Assembly: GCA_937996705.1 (NCBI GenBank) | Contig: CALKUQ010000065.1 | Location: 1 to 40,578, forward strand | Length of the DNA: 40,578 bases | Source of the DNA: an uncultured Chlamydiae bacterium | Lineage (GTDB): Bacteria; Chlamydiota; Chlamydiia; Chlamydiales; 2-12-FULL-49-11 | Direction of reading: 5' to 3' | Shown: one piece after another, positions 26,016-33,775 of the stretch | Layout: each line of letters opens with the position of its first letter | How positions within the stretch are numbered: position 1 is the first letter of the stretch | Translations under genes and position numbers: made by a program | The notes under the pieces: generated by a model | What the model saw: only the letters and a program-made list of their open reading frames with translations | Databases searched by the model: none | What the model was told of the DNA's origin: nothing

Positions 26016-26087
26016 TGGGGTGTCGCCAAGCGGTAAGGCAGTGGTTTTTGGTACCACCATGCGTAGGTTCGAATCCTGCCACCCCAA
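26016..26087 (+). tRNA. tRNA-Gln (anticodon TTG)
   Basis: The cloverleaf is complete in 72 nt. The acceptor strand TGGGGTG pairs with CACCCCA (26080-26086), with A at the discriminator position. The anticodon stem GTGGT/ACCAC encloses TTTTGGT with anticodon TTG at 26048-26050. The T-arm holds GGTTCGAATCC. CCA is not encoded. Its place between glgA and rplY fits chlamydial genomes. Bacteria of this group use Glu-tRNA-Gln amidation by GatCAB to load this tRNA. Confidence 0.96.
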
Positions 26088-26093
26088 AATTCG

Positions 26094-26200
26094 AGATAAG
26101 CAAAGACCATGGTAGGTAACCTCTAAAGTGACCTGCTCTTGTCTCGTACAGTTCTTTTAAGTGACTCTCTTGAATAGAGAGTGTTCTGTACGTCTTATCT
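26094..26200 (+). ncRNA. Structured leader upstream of rplY (three-way junction)
   Basis: Three helices can be drawn. AGATAAG (26094-26100) pairs with CTTATCT (26194-26200) and closes the element. AGAC (26104-26107) pairs with GTCT (26141-26144) around a nine-position arm with one mismatch (GTAGGTAAC with GTGACCTGC). CGTACAG (26145-26151) pairs with CTGTACG (26186-26192) around ACTCTCT/AGAGAGT with a 5-nt loop. Four T follow the closing stem. It could be an autoregulatory leader, a terminator after tRNA-Gln, or a small RNA. Confidence 0.5.
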
Positions 26201-26227
26201 TTTAATAATTAACAAAGAGGGTTTAAA

Positions 26228-26785
26228 ATGGACTTAAAACTCGAGAAGCGTACATCCAGCAAAGGAAGTGAGCTTGGAGCTATTCGAAGAGCCGGTAATA
26301 TTCCAGCCGTGCTCTATCTTCGTGAGGGAAAAGGGAGTGTTTCAATTACTGTTAGTGGAGTTGAATTCACAGCAATACTTCGAAAAGTGCCAAAAGGTTG
26401 TCTTTCAACAGAGCTTTTGACAGTTGAGTATGAAGGTAAAGAGACAAAAGTTCTTGTAAAAGACATTAGCTATCACAGAGTTTCTTATGCAATTGAGCAT
26501 TTAGATTTGATGGAAGTTGCTCTTGAAGACCAAATTACTGTAAGTATTCCTGTTCTTTCAAAAGGGGAAGAGGGTTGTGCAGGGATTACTCAAGGTGGAC
26601 AGCTAAAAATTGTAAAAAGAAACCTTAAAACATCTGTAAAATTAAAAGAGATGCCTAGAGCATTTACTTTAGATGTTTCAAAGTTAGAATTAAACCAATC
26701 AATAAGAATTAGAGATTTGACTTTGCCATCTAGCATGAAGGTTGCAATTCAAAGAGACCAAGTTCTTGTGGTAGTTAGCAAGTAA
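26228..26785 (+). CDS. rplY: 50S ribosomal protein L25, general stress (CTC) type
   Basis: L25/CTC binds 5S rRNA in the large subunit. The N-terminal L25 domain (KLEKRTSSKGSELGAIRRAGNIPAVLY in the first 35 residues) is followed by the C-terminal TL5/CTC beta domain (VALEDQITVSIPVLSKGE), giving 185 aa, the usual chlamydial Ctc layout. AAAGAGGG six bases before the ATG supports the start. Its TAA overlaps the ATG of pth by one base. The gene heads the operon that continues through the ribosomal proteins, and a strongly structured leader lies just upstream. Confidence 0.95.
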   Translation: MDLKLEKRTSSKGSELGAIRRAGNIPAVLYLREGKGSVSITVSGVEFTAILRKVPKGCLSTELLTVEYEGKETKVLVKDISYHRVSYAIEHLDLMEVALEDQITVSIPVLSKGEEGCAGITQGGQLKIVKRNLKTSVKLKEMPRAFTLDVSKLELNQSIRIRDLTLPSSMKVAIQRDQVLVVVSK

Positions 26786-27372
26786 TGGAAAGAGAGAAGC
26801 TTTTAATTGTAGGTCTTGGGAATCCGGGAAATGCTTATGAGGGAACTCGGCATAATATCGGGCAAAAAATTGTAGACGAAATTTCCAAAGGCTTAGGTTT
26901 GAAGTTGAAGAAAGACCCTTATTTAAAGGGGGATATAGCAGTAGGTGTGAAAGATCAAAAAGAGGTCTATTTGCTAAACCCGATGACGTTTATGAACAAT
27001 TCGGGGCTTTCTGTAGAGAGAGCGAGGCAGATGTATCAGATTCAAGTAGGGTCGATTTTGGTTGTAACGGATGATGTCTATATCTCTTTTGGTGAGTTTC
27101 GACTTAAGGAGAAGGGATCTCCTGGGGGACATAATGGTGTGAAGAGTGTGACAGATCACCTTGTAACTCCAGAATTTCCAAGGTTGAAAGTTGGAGTAGG
27201 GGCAAGCTACATTGGTGATTTAGAAGAATTTGTTTTAGGACAATTTACGGCGGAAGAGTTTACACATATTCCAAAGGTAGTAAACCAAGCAATTGAAGTT
27301 ATTAATCTTTGGATAAAAGGGGATGTGGAAAAAGCAAAAGAAATTGCTTCGACAGCATCCTTAAAAAGTTAA
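26785..27372 (+). CDS. pth: Peptidyl-tRNA hydrolase
   Basis: Pth releases peptides from peptidyl-tRNAs that drop off ribosomes. The family motifs are all present: IVGLGNPGNAYEGTRHNIG with the catalytic histidine, NPMTFMNNSG with the substrate-binding asparagine, the aspartate in VTDDVYISFG, and GSPGGHNGVKS. A length of 195 aa is typical. It overlaps rplY by one base (TAATG), so the two are coupled, and rpsF follows after 13 bp. Confidence 0.97.
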   Translation: MEREKLLIVGLGNPGNAYEGTRHNIGQKIVDEISKGLGLKLKKDPYLKGDIAVGVKDQKEVYLLNPMTFMNNSGLSVERARQMYQIQVGSILVVTDDVYISFGEFRLKEKGSPGGHNGVKSVTDHLVTPEFPRLKVGVGASYIGDLEEFVLGQFTAEEFTHIPKVVNQAIEVINLWIKGDVEKAKEIASTASLKS

Positions 27373-27385
27373 GGAGAAATAGACA

Positions 27386-27739
27386 ATGAAAAAAGCAAAA
27401 ACATCCTTGTATGAGGGGCTTTATATTGTTCGAGCAACACTTAGTGATGCGGCAAGAGAGCAAGCTCATCGAAAAATTATCTCCCAAATTGAAGCACTTG
27501 GGGGCGTTCATCATAAAACAATTGATTGGGGACGTAGAAAGCTCGCTTACAGAATTAAAGGAAATGGAGAGGGTCATTTTTACCTAATCTATTTCTCTCA
27601 TCCTACAGAGTCGATTTATGAATTGATTCGGGAAAATCGCTTAAATGAAGATCTTCTTAGATTTATGAATGTTCTAATTGAAGAAGTTCCTAAAGAAGAT
27701 GCGATTTCGTTTAAACAAATTGTTGAAGTGGAGAGATAA
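27386..27739 (+). CDS. rpsF: 30S ribosomal protein S6
   Basis: S6 binds 16S rRNA as a heterodimer with S18, the next gene. LYEGLYIVRATLSDAAREQ at the N-terminus, the GRRKLAYRIKGNGEGHFYLIYF strand pair and LRFMNVLIEE identify the family. The length is 117 aa. The start follows a strong AAGGAGA sequence. The stop lies 5 bp before rpsR. Confidence 0.97.
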   Translation: MKKAKTSLYEGLYIVRATLSDAAREQAHRKIISQIEALGGVHHKTIDWGRRKLAYRIKGNGEGHFYLIYFSHPTESIYELIRENRLNEDLLRFMNVLIEEVPKEDAISFKQIVEVER

Positions 27740-27744
27740 ATCAT

Positions 27745-28041
27745 ATGATGAACACAAGAAGACCATACACGCCTAACGGCGGAAGCAGCAGCGGAGGCTA
27801 CGGAGGCGGACATAATTCGTCACAGCAACCAATGAAGCCAAAATCCTGCCCATTCACAGCTGCGGGTGTTAAAGAAATCGATTATAAAGATGCAGATACT
27901 TTAAGAATGTTTATCACGGAAAAGGGTAAAATTTTACCTCGCCGGATTACAGGGGTTTCTGCATATCATCAAAGAAAGCTTGCTGCTGCGATTAAGCGCG
28001 CAAGATACATGGCGATTTTGCCATTTGTTGGAAATGATTAA
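27745..28041 (+). CDS. rpsR: 30S ribosomal protein S18 with Gly/Ser-rich N-terminal tail
   Basis: The S18 core begins near residue 34 (KSCPFTAAGVKEIDYKD) and continues through LPRRITGVSAYHQRKLAAAIKRARYMAILPF. Before it is a tail of about 33 residues rich in Gly, Ser and Asn (PNGGSSSGGYGGGHNSSQQ), which makes the protein longer (98 aa) than a typical S18. The tail codons are GC-richer than the neighbours. The partner S6 is encoded just upstream. Either of two consecutive ATGs could be the start. Confidence 0.96.
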   Translation: MMNTRRPYTPNGGSSSGGYGGGHNSSQQPMKPKSCPFTAAGVKEIDYKDADTLRMFITEKGKILPRRITGVSAYHQRKLAAAIKRARYMAILPFVGND

Positions 28042-28053
28042 TAGGGAGTGTTT

Positions 28054-28590
28054 ATGGCAAAGTATCATGTACTGTTATTAGATGATGTCGTTAATTACGG
28101 CAGAAAAGGGGATCTTGTTCATGTAGCTCCAGGCTTTGCACGAAATTTTCTTTTGCCTCAAAAAAAGGCGCTTTTAGCAACTAGAGTTACGATTAAAATG
28201 AGAGAGAAGCTGCAAGAGGAGAGAAAACTTCAAGCTGCGGTTGATCGAAAAGAGTCAGAAAAACTTGCAAAAGAATTAGAAGGGAAATCTTTTGAGACTA
28301 TTGTAAAAGTTGACTCAGAGGGACATCTCTACGGTTCTGTTTCAATAGCAGACATCAAAGAGCTCTTATCGCAAGGTGGTTTTGAGATACACAAAAAATG
28401 TATTTCTTTATCTCATGCAATCAAGCAAATTGGTTCTTACCAAGTCAATTTAAAATTGCCAGAAGGTGTAGAAGCAAGTGTAGCTCTTCTAGTTAAGCCA
28501 GATCGTGAAATCGTAAAAAAAGCAGCTGTGCAGGTTGCTGAAGCGGTTGTGGAAGAGGCTGTAGAAGAAGAAAAGCAAGAAGAAGTCTAA
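28054..28590 (+). CDS. rplI: 50S ribosomal protein L9
   Basis: L9 binds 23S rRNA and helps maintain reading frame. The N-terminal domain is clear (YHVLLLDDVVNYGRKGDLVHVAPGFARNFLLP), followed by the long charged helix and the C-terminal domain. I place the start at ATG 28054 rather than GTG 28048, because TAGGGAG (28042-28048) is then correctly spaced and the product begins MAKYHV; this gives 178 aa. The last 20 residues are very acidic (VVEEAVEEEKQEEV). The TAA overlaps the ispE ATG by one base. Confidence 0.96.
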   Translation: MAKYHVLLLDDVVNYGRKGDLVHVAPGFARNFLLPQKKALLATRVTIKMREKLQEERKLQAAVDRKESEKLAKELEGKSFETIVKVDSEGHLYGSVSIADIKELLSQGGFEIHKKCISLSHAIKQIGSYQVNLKLPEGVEASVALLVKPDREIVKKAAVQVAEAVVEEAVEEEKQEEV

Positions 28591-29381
28591 TGCTAACGAG
28601 ATTTTCGCCTGCAAAGGCGAATCTTTTTTTCAAAGTGATTAAAAAGCGACCTGATGGGTACCATGAGGTCGCTTCTGTTTATACGGCTTTAAGTTTAGGG
28701 GACTTTCTCCAAATTAAGATAGAGAGTGAGGATCGCTTTTTCTCTAATGAAAAGTCACTCTCCTCAGATGTTTCGAATTTAGTAATTAAAGCCAGAGACG
28801 CATTTCGAAGGGTAACCCACATTTCAGATCCCATCTCCATCAAGCTACAAAAAAATATCCCTATTGGTGCAGGACTTGGAGGGGGGAGTAGTAATGCTGC
28901 AACAGTTTTATGGACGATGAATGAACTGTTTGGAAACCCACTTAAAACAAAAGAGTTAATCTCTATTGCCGCGGAAATCGGAAGTGATGTTCCGTTTTTT
29001 TTTTCGAAAGGTTTGGCATATTGTGAAGGACGAGGGGAAATTATAAAAGATGCAAGGGTTGATATAGAATTTCCTTTTTGGATTGCAAAGCACAAAGATT
29101 ATTCTCTTAATACTCGCCTGGTTTATGATAACTGCATACCTGGAGAGGATGAGTCGGGGATAAATGATTTGGAGCCGGCAGCTTTCCGGTTGATTCCTGA
29201 ATTGAGAAAATTTAAACTAGACTTATTAAATTTAGGGTTTAGCAAGGTTAGCATGACAGGGAGTGGATCTGCATTTCTTTGTTTTGGGGGGGCAATACAA
29301 CCAAGATTGCAAAGGACAACATTTTATTCTGTAAAGGCGATACAAAGAGATCTTAACAATTGGTATATAGGTGAGAGATGA
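28590..29381 (+). CDS. ispE: 4-diphosphocytidyl-2-C-methyl-D-erythritol kinase
   Basis: IspE phosphorylates CDP-methylerythritol in the non-mevalonate isoprenoid pathway. GHMP-kinase motifs are present: KANLFFKVIKKRPDGYHEV with the substrate lysine, the glycine-rich PIGAGLGGGSSNAATV ATP loop, the catalytic aspartate in GSDVPFFF, and MTGSGSAFLCF. At 263 aa it is slightly short. It overlaps rplI by one base and aspS by four (ATGA), so it is translated as part of the ribosomal-protein run, as in chlamydiae. Confidence 0.95.
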   Translation: MLTRFSPAKANLFFKVIKKRPDGYHEVASVYTALSLGDFLQIKIESEDRFFSNEKSLSSDVSNLVIKARDAFRRVTHISDPISIKLQKNIPIGAGLGGGSSNAATVLWTMNELFGNPLKTKELISIAAEIGSDVPFFFSKGLAYCEGRGEIIKDARVDIEFPFWIAKHKDYSLNTRLVYDNCIPGEDESGINDLEPAAFRLIPELRKFKLDLLNLGFSKVSMTGSGSAFLCFGGAIQPRLQRTTFYSVKAIQRDLNNWYIGER

Positions 29382-31192
29382 ATCATAGAGTTTTGGCAAA
29401 TGAGTTAAAAGAGCATGTAGGTAAGGTGGTCCTTGTGAAGGGCTGGCTTAATAATTTTAGACCGATGGGAAAGCTTAACTTTTTGATTTTAAGAGATCGG
29501 ACCGGCTTAATCCAAGTAGTGATTGAAAATAAAGAGGAGTTTAAAAAGCTCTCTGATTTGCAGCCAGGCTCTATTTTAACAATAAAGGGAAAGGTAGCTG
29601 GTGCAGAGCAGACAGAGGCGGGTGCAGAGCTTATTAATCCTGAAATTGTAGTAGCTGTTCCTATTCATGAAATTCCTCCGGTAGAGTATTATAAGCCACA
29701 GATCCCCTCAGACCTTGAGCACATTCTGGATCATAGGCCGATTGCACTTCGAAATAGGGCGTTGCAGGCAGTGTTTAAAATTCAGGCTGAAATTGTTCAT
29801 GCTTTTAGGTTGTTCATGCATGATCAAGTAGGTGCAGTCGAATATTTTGCGCCTAATATTATTGGAGCTTCCTCTGAAGGGGGAGCTGAATTTTTTAATG
29901 TAGATTATTTTGGATATACTGCAACCCTTGCGCAGAGCAGTCAGCTTTATAAGCAAATTATGGTGGGTGTGAATGAGAGGGTGTTTGCGTTGATGCCCTT
30001 TTTTAGAGCGGAACCCTCTCAGACAGTAAGGCATTTGTCTGAAGGGAAGCAATTTGAATTCGAAATGGGTTTTTTTGATCATTGGCATGAGGTTTTAGAC
30101 GTCCAAGAGGGTTGCGTAAAGTTTATAATCAGATACTTAGAAGGTAGGTGCGCAAGCGAATTAAAGCTGTTGGGAAATCCTTTAATACAGGCCCCTCAAG
30201 ATGTTAAGTTTCCAAGAATAACGTTTAAAGAGGCTCAAGAGCTCTTTTTTCAAAGAACAGGAATTGACGAAAGAAATGAGCCTGATTTAAGTCCTCACGC
30301 AGAAAGAGAGCTGTGTGCCTGGGCCCTAGAGACAGTGGGTACTGAGCTTGTATTTGTTACCGATTGGAAGACATCAAAGAGGCCCTTTTATTCATTCCCT
30401 AATGAAAACGATTCAAGCCTTACCAATACTTTTGATCTTTTATGTCGAGGAACTGAAATTACTTCAGGAGGTCAGCGAAGGAATACTTATGAATCTATGG
30501 TCGAAGGGATTTTGACAAAGGGGATGGATCCTAAAAACTTTGAAGACTATCTTTCGATTTTTAAGCATGGGATGCCCCCTCACGGAGGTTTTGGTATGGG
30601 ATTAGAGAGGCTTACTATGACAATGCTGGGTCTGCGCAACATTCGAGAGACCTCTTTATTTCCTTCGGATCCGAAGCGAATCGCAGGTAACAGAATCAAA
30701 GCGCATATATTTTTTGGCGCAGAAAATGTTCGTGGAGAAATTGTGCGTCTTTTAAAACAGAAAAATTGCACGTTTAAACACGTAGTTCATGAGCCCACCC
30801 CTACCTCTGAAGATTCTGCAAATGTGAGAGAAACTAGACCTGAAGAGGGTATTAAAGCGATTATTGTAAAAGGGAAAAACAGTAAAAAGAACTATCAGTT
30901 TAATTTTCCCTCCCACGCTAAGCTTGATATGAAAAAAGTTGCTGAAATTGTAGGGGAAAAATGTGAGTTTGAAGATCCAAAAGTGATTGAAGAGAGGTAT
31001 GGATTAATCATCGGCGGAATTCCTCCATTTGGTATTTTAATCAATATAGAGACCTATTTTGATCAAAGCATCCTTGATACAAAGAGGTCAGCATTTAATT
31101 GCGGTCTTATGACCGAATCTATTATTATGGAAGCGAAAGATCTTGTTGAAATAGTGCAGCCTAAAATGGGTAAATTTATACAAATTGTATAA
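29378..31192 (+). CDS. aspS: Archaeal-type aspartyl-tRNA synthetase fused to a YbaK-like deacylase domain
   Basis: Residues about 1-100 are the OB-fold anticodon-binding domain (KGWLNNFRPMGKLNFLILRD). Residues about 110-440 are the class II core in archaeal/AspS2 style: FRAEPSQTVRHLSEGKQFEF (motif 2), GTEITSGGQRRNTYES and GMPPHGGFGMGLERLTM (motif 3). The C-terminal 160 residues (about 445-604) are a separate domain resembling the YbaK/ProX aminoacyl-tRNA deacylases: FKHVVHEPTPTSEDSA, the lysine in GIKAIIVKG (K493) and GGIPPFG (546-552). Ordinary AspS2 is about 430 aa, so the extra length matches the added domain. Whether it charges only tRNA-Asp or also tRNA-Asn cannot be read here; the residue after the first GW is Leu-Asn rather than the usual Trp or His. 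The start overlaps the ispE stop by 4 bp. Confidence 0.92.
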   Translation: MNHRVLANELKEHVGKVVLVKGWLNNFRPMGKLNFLILRDRTGLIQVVIENKEEFKKLSDLQPGSILTIKGKVAGAEQTEAGAELINPEIVVAVPIHEIPPVEYYKPQIPSDLEHILDHRPIALRNRALQAVFKIQAEIVHAFRLFMHDQVGAVEYFAPNIIGASSEGGAEFFNVDYFGYTATLAQSSQLYKQIMVGVNERVFALMPFFRAEPSQTVRHLSEGKQFEFEMGFFDHWHEVLDVQEGCVKFIIRYLEGRCASELKLLGNPLIQAPQDVKFPRITFKEAQELFFQRTGIDERNEPDLSPHAERELCAWALETVGTELVFVTDWKTSKRPFYSFPNENDSSLTNTFDLLCRGTEITSGGQRRNTYESMVEGILTKGMDPKNFEDYLSIFKHGMPPHGGFGMGLERLTMTMLGLRNIRETSLFPSDPKRIAGNRIKAHIFFGAENVRGEIVRLLKQKNCTFKHVVHEPTPTSEDSANVRETRPEEGIKAIIVKGKNSKKNYQFNFPSHAKLDMKKVAEIVGEKCEFEDPKVIEERYGLIIGGIPPFGILINIETYFDQSILDTKRSAFNCGLMTESIIMEAKDLVEIVQPKMGKFIQIV

Positions 31193-31207
31193 AAAGGGAT
31201 TCAGTCT

Positions 31208-32167
31208 ATGATTATTGTTACAGGTGGGTGCGGCCTGATAGGCACCCATATTCTTATGGAATTAAATAGATTGGGTTTCGAGCGCGATATTATTGTCGTT
31301 GATGACTTTAAAAAAAGCACTAAATGGAAGAATCTTAGACAAAAAAAGTATGGAGAGTTTGTTTCGAGGTTTGAACTTTTTGATTGGTTAGACGAACAAG
31401 AAGAGGAAGTTAGAGCAATTATTCATATGGGGGCCAATTCGGCAACAACGGGAATAGATGGTGATGAGTATTACGACTTAAATTATCGCTACACACTCGA
31501 TCTTGCAAATTATGCTCTAGGTGTAGGCGCAAGATTTATATATGCATCTTCAGCTGCTACTTATGGAGATGGTTCAAATGGGTTTTCTGATGATATAGAC
31601 CAGCTGGATGTATTAAAGCCTCTTAATTTATATGGCCAGTCTAAGCAGATGGTTGATCAATGGATGGTTTCTAATGGGTATCTTGACGATGTAGTGGGGT
31701 TGAAATTTTTTAATGTATATGGACCGTATGAGGGGCATAAAGGGCGAATGGCCTCGATGTGCTACCATATGTTTCACCAGATCCAAAATGAGGGTAAGGT
31801 GAAATTATTTCAGTCTAATTCTGAAAATTTTAAAGATGGAGCTCAACTAAGAGACTTTATTTATGTAAAAGATGTAGCTAAAATCACCTGTGGATTTCTT
31901 TTTAACGAAGTAGGGGGAATCTATAATGTCGGAACGGGGGAGCCTAGAAGTTTTAATGATATGGCAAAGGCGGTTTTTCAATCGATGGATTTGACCCCCA
32001 ATATTGAATACATTCCAATGCCCTCCGATTTGCAGAAAAGTTATCAAAATTTTACCTGCGCCGATATGCGAAAATTGAGTTCTGTGATGAGAGTATCCCT
32101 GACGTCGTTAGAGGAGGGAGTGGAGGATTATGTTCAAAACTATTTATTACGAGGAGAAGGGTGTTAA
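31208..32167 (+). CDS. hldD: ADP-L-glycero-D-manno-heptose 6-epimerase
   Basis: HldD makes ADP-L-glycero-D-manno-heptose, the precursor for inner-core heptose of LPS. It is a short-chain dehydrogenase/epimerase: the NADP-binding TGGCGLIG loop at residues 5-12, IIHMGANSATT near 71-81, and the YGQSK catalytic Tyr/Lys pair (Y142, K146). The length is 319 aa. AAAAAGGG precedes the ATG. It lies 15 bp after aspS and overlaps the heptose kinase gene by 7 bp. The pair places heptose in this organism's LPS pathway, unlike Chlamydiaceae. Confidence 0.94.
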   Translation: MIIVTGGCGLIGTHILMELNRLGFERDIIVVDDFKKSTKWKNLRQKKYGEFVSRFELFDWLDEQEEEVRAIIHMGANSATTGIDGDEYYDLNYRYTLDLANYALGVGARFIYASSAATYGDGSNGFSDDIDQLDVLKPLNLYGQSKQMVDQWMVSNGYLDDVVGLKFFNVYGPYEGHKGRMASMCYHMFHQIQNEGKVKLFQSNSENFKDGAQLRDFIYVKDVAKITCGFLFNEVGGIYNVGTGEPRSFNDMAKAVFQSMDLTPNIEYIPMPSDLQKSYQNFTCADMRKLSSVMRVSLTSLEEGVEDYVQNYLLRGEGC

Positions 32168-33165
32168 CACTTTCTGAGTCACTACGTAATCTTAGGCCAG
32201 TGAAAGCTTTAGTCATAGGGGATTTTTTATTGGATGTCTATACCAAAGGGAAGGTAAATAGAATTTCACCCGAGGCTCCTATTCCCGTATTGCATGTCTC
32301 GGAAGTGAGTCAACTCCCTGGGGGTGCAGGAAATGTCGCTTTAAATTTAAGGGCCCTTGGGGCAGAAGTGAGTTTGATTGGTAGAGTGGGTAGTGATCAA
32401 ATCGGGAAAAATTTGATAAAACTTCTTTTAGAAGAAGGGGTAGAGGTTAATGGTCTTTTTAGGGAAGAGGGGTTTAGTACCCCACTGAAGAATCGATTTA
32501 TCGCAGAGGGTCAACAACTGATACGAGCAGATTATGAAACGATTGAAAAAGTTACAGAGAGAGTCGAAGCCGATGCGCTTGCTTATGTAAAAACCTATAT
32601 GACCAAATTTGATATTGTTTGTATTTCAGATTATGGAAAAGGATTTCTTTCTGAAAATCTTCTTGAGGCCGTGTTATCTGAAGGGAAAAGGCTTGGGGTC
32701 AAGGTCATTGTCGATCCAAAAGGGAAAGATTTTTCTAAATATAAGGGCGCTTACTTGATCAAACCAAATAATAATGAGGCTTATTTAGCTGCCGATTGCG
32801 ACAGCACAGCTCCGCTAGAGGAGGTCGCGAAAAAAATATTCAGGAAAGTAGATGCAGAATATCTATTAATTACCCGCTCAGATCAAGGAATGACCCTTTT
32901 TTCTAAAGAAGAGCAAAAGGGGGAAAATTTTTCAGTTACTAAAAAGAGTGTAATTGATGTTACAGGGGCAGGCGACACAGCTCTAGCAATGATCGCAATG
33001 GGGATAGCAAATGGGGTCCCTTTTGACCATACAATTAAGCTTGCTAATCTAGCTTCAGGGATATCGGTAGAGAGTGTTGGCTGTAAGGCGGTTAAGCTTT
33101 CTGAAATTTCAAGAAGATTGTTTACTAAGAATAGACTTTCTAAAATTTTCAGTGTTCTGAAGTAG
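32161..33165 (+). CDS. rfaE1: D-glycero-beta-D-manno-heptose-7-phosphate kinase (HldE N-terminal half)
   Basis: This is a PfkB/ribokinase-family sugar kinase matching the kinase half of HldE: GDFLLDVYTKGKVNRISPEAP, GGAGNVALNLRALGA (residues 54-68) and the catalytic VTGAGDT near 267-273. At 334 aa it has no C-terminal nucleotidyltransferase domain, so the adenylyltransferase must be a separate gene elsewhere. Translation starts at GTG 32161, seven bases inside the end of hldD after GAGGAG, indicating tight coupling. The product feeds HldD after further steps. Confidence 0.93.
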   Translation: MLTLSESLRNLRPVKALVIGDFLLDVYTKGKVNRISPEAPIPVLHVSEVSQLPGGAGNVALNLRALGAEVSLIGRVGSDQIGKNLIKLLLEEGVEVNGLFREEGFSTPLKNRFIAEGQQLIRADYETIEKVTERVEADALAYVKTYMTKFDIVCISDYGKGFLSENLLEAVLSEGKRLGVKVIVDPKGKDFSKYKGAYLIKPNNNEAYLAADCDSTAPLEEVAKKIFRKVDAEYLLITRSDQGMTLFSKEEQKGENFSVTKKSVIDVTGAGDTALAMIAMGIANGVPFDHTIKLANLASGISVESVGCKAVKLSEISRRLFTKNRLSKIFSVLK

Positions 33166-33208
33166 ATTTTGTTTCTAACAATTTCAGGGTAATGTAATAT
33201 TTATCTAT

Positions 33209-33775
33209 ATGTGGTTCTGTCACTTAATAAAAAGTTTCTTTTTTTATACCTTTGCGTTCTGTTGCGGTGGAGTAGAAGTTTTTTGGTTCCATGTTAAACA
33301 AAAAATTTTAGGGGATAGACTTCCTAATTATTTTATTGTAGAAGATTCCGCTCTACACAGAGGGGGGCAACCCTCTTCAAGCGGTCTAAAGCAGCTTACA
33401 AAAAATGGAATCAAGACCATTATAAATCTACGTCTGGGTAAGTTTTCTAGGCAAGCAGTTAAAGAATACGTTCAAGATAAAGTCCGCATAGTTCATATCC
33501 CCTTTTCCCCCTTTGCTCCAAAAGATCACATTATGATCGATGTATTAAAAATTATTTTGAATCCTGACTATCGGCCTGCATTTGTCCATTGCTTTCATGG
33601 TGCTGACAGGACTGGTGCAGTTTGTGCAATCTACCGAATTATTGTTCAAAATTGGGATAAAGAGAGGGCGATCCTTGAGATGAAAAAACGGGGATTGCAC
33701 TGGTGGCACACCAATATGGTTGATTATATCCGAAACCTTGATGTCTCTGCTTTGCGCCGCCGTCTTATCGTCTAA
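33209..33775 (+). CDS. Membrane-anchored dual-specificity-type protein phosphatase
   Basis: The active site VHCFHGADRTGAV is the Cys-x5-Arg loop (C128, R134) of the cysteine-based tyrosine/dual-specificity phosphatases. The preceding part, LHRGGQPSSSGLKQL and IKTIINLR, matches the small DSP families found in bacteria. Residues 6-27 are hydrophobic and could be an uncleaved membrane anchor or signal, placing the catalytic domain outside or at the membrane. The start has no strong Shine-Dalgarno sequence. The stop overlaps the stop of htpX on the other strand by four bases. The substrate is unknown: phosphoprotein, phosphoinositide or a sugar phosphate are all possible. Confidence 0.85.
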   Translation: MWFCHLIKSFFFYTFAFCCGGVEVFWFHVKQKILGDRLPNYFIVEDSALHRGGQPSSSGLKQLTKNGIKTIINLRLGKFSRQAVKEYVQDKVRIVHIPFSPFAPKDHIMIDVLKIILNPDYRPAFVHCFHGADRTGAVCAIYRIIVQNWDKERAILEMKKRGLHWWHTNMVDYIRNLDVSALRRRLIV

